NCBI GenBank assembly: GCA_946482545.1
Contig: CAMLRX010000076.1
Span: forward strand, 1-24,494
Direction: 5' to 3'
DNA length: 24,494 nt
Source: an uncultured Flavihumibacter sp.
Lineage (GTDB): Bacteria > Bacteroidota > Bacteroidia > Chitinophagales > Chitinophagaceae
The notes under the pieces were generated by a model. The model did not search any database. It was not told the DNA's origin and saw only the letters and a program-made list of their open reading frames with translations. The position numbers and the translations under genes were made by a program. Of the stretch, positions 24,001-24,494 are shown piece after piece (the stretch's first letter is position 1; each line of letters begins with the position of its first letter).

Positions 24001-24285
24001 CGTCACCGAAATGATTTGTGGTAGTAGGGAGCTTTTCTATGGGTGTTTTTGTAGTGCACTGTTTATCCAGGATGCTTCAATTAAGCCTTACGAATTTCTT
24101 GCTTTCCCCCCAACTCATCAATGCCTCGCGCCTTTGCGTCTCCGCGAGAGAATTATTCTCCGCTATAACGTCCTGAATCATCTCTTCCAAAACAATCTTT
24201 TCAGAAAAAAAACTTCCCATAAATCCACTCCCTACCAATCAACGCGTTACGTCGTGGCATCTTTGCGTTGCGAGGTACGATGCAA
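24001..24285. other. Intergenic stretch with dispersed-repeat fragments
   Basis: No convincing gene. It holds a CTCGCGCCTTTGCGTCTCCG-type element (24124-24150) and, at its right end, a TTGCGAGGTACGATGCAATC element (24269-24288). A minus-strand ORF of 47 codons (24077-24220) runs through the first element but has no recognisable family. The stretch looks like accumulated small repeats rather than a regulated promoter region. Confidence 0.5.
24124..24150. repeat. Dispersed repeat fragment, GCGCCTTTGCGTCTCCGCGAGAG type
   Basis: The element CTCGCGCCTTTGCGTCTCCG followed by CGAGAG resembles a short dispersed repeat that I recall from many bacterial intergenic regions. Within the window it is present once, so repeat status rests on recall, not on a second copy. 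Confidence 0.4.
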
Positions 24286-24291
24286 TCACGG
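24266..24291. repeat. Dispersed repeat fragment, TTGCGAGG...GCAATC type
   Basis: GTTGCGAGGTACGATGCAAT plus CACGG resembles the common dispersed element with core ATTGCGAGGAACGAAGCAAT. It partly forms a palindrome (TTGCGAGG ... GCAATC). It covers the stop codon of the minus-strand gene at 24286-24288, suggesting that the repeat's insertion set the present 3' end of that gene (inference). Confidence 0.4.
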
Positions 24292-24494
24292 GAAAGTCTT
24301 TCCCTTCGCCTCCGCAACCGCATCCTCGTACACCGCAAAATACAGCCACCAGTTGTTCAGCACGCCCTCGCGTTTACTCACACCCGCCGCATGCGGGAAC
24401 TTCCGCATCCACCACGACATATACCCCATCTGGCTACACCCCCAATCCTCACAATTCACCGCGCTTGCCTTTCCTGTTCCGGGTGCCGTGGCGG
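24286..24494 (-). CDS. C-terminal end of an unrecognised protein (5' end outside window)
   Basis: On the minus strand the frame is open from the window edge to TGA at 24288-24286, giving 68 residues (the last two window bases belong to an incomplete codon). The peptide is rich in Trp and Cys and looks like real protein: SAVNCEDWGCSQMGYMSWWM, then RKFPHAAGVSKREGVLNNWW, LYFAVYEDAVAEAKGKTFP. The other two minus-strand frames are stopped within 15 codons of the window edge. The NCEDWGC and NNWWLYF motifs suggest the end of a secreted enzyme or metallopeptidase-like protein, but I do not recognise the family. Confidence 0.7.
   Translation of the reverse strand, partial: ATAPGTGKASAVNCEDWGCSQMGYMSWWMRKFPHAAGVSKREGVLNNWWLYFAVYEDAVAEAKGKTFP

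Overview
The window looks like chromosomal DNA of a Bacteroidota bacterium, most likely of the Chitinophagales/Chitinophagaceae type. Support comes from an exbB-exbD-exbD-tonB operon with two ExbD paralogues, several lipoproteins with short SC-K lipoboxes, a large secreted HExxHxxGxxH metalloprotease with DUF4953/DUF5117-like architecture, Bacteroidota-type -7 boxes (TAnnTTTG) before mnmE and the PhnB-like gene, and near absence of Shine-Dalgarno sequences. No rRNA, tRNA, CRISPR array, transposase or phage gene was seen. The genus cannot be fixed from this sequence.

Layout. 1-1776 (+): 3' part of a GlpT-like MFS transporter overlapping a phosphonatase-like HAD hydrolase. 1809-3292 (+): a phospholipase-D-like lipoprotein broken into two frames by an apparent one-base loss near 2250-2254, followed by a strong bidirectional terminator. 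3367-5937 (-): secreted zinc metalloprotease. 6285-9285 (+): the ExbB/ExbD/ExbD/TonB energy-transduction operon, ending in a terminator. 9378-10754 (+): mnmE. 10957-12682 (+): a three-gene toxin-antitoxin operon of HipBST type (HTH antitoxin, stand-alone HipA N-subdomain, stand-alone HipA kinase core), preceded by an array of 18-bp palindromes at 39-40 bp spacing. 12778-16467 (+): PQQ-type sugar dehydrogenase lipoprotein, DUF808 membrane protein and a secreted amidohydrolase. 16470-20697 (-): ECF sigma factor, transmembrane anti-sigma/TPR protein and periplasmic TPR-CHAT protease, transcribed in that order. 20840-23362 (+): a large lipoprotein with two Ig-like repeats, divergent from the sigma operon. 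23538-23957 (+): PhnB-like VOC protein. 23958-24285: a mosaic of dispersed intergenic repeats. 24286-24494 (-): the C-terminal end of an unrecognised protein.

Two parts stand out. The first is the split HipA locus: it matches the HipBST gene order but carries an antitoxin with an extra C-terminal domain, a kinase with an N-terminal zinc-knuckle-like motif, and a regularly phased operator array. The second is the sigma / membrane anti-sigma-TPR / CHAT-protease operon, whose arrangement suggests a trans-envelope signalling or proteolysis module. Function for both is inferred from domains and gene order only.
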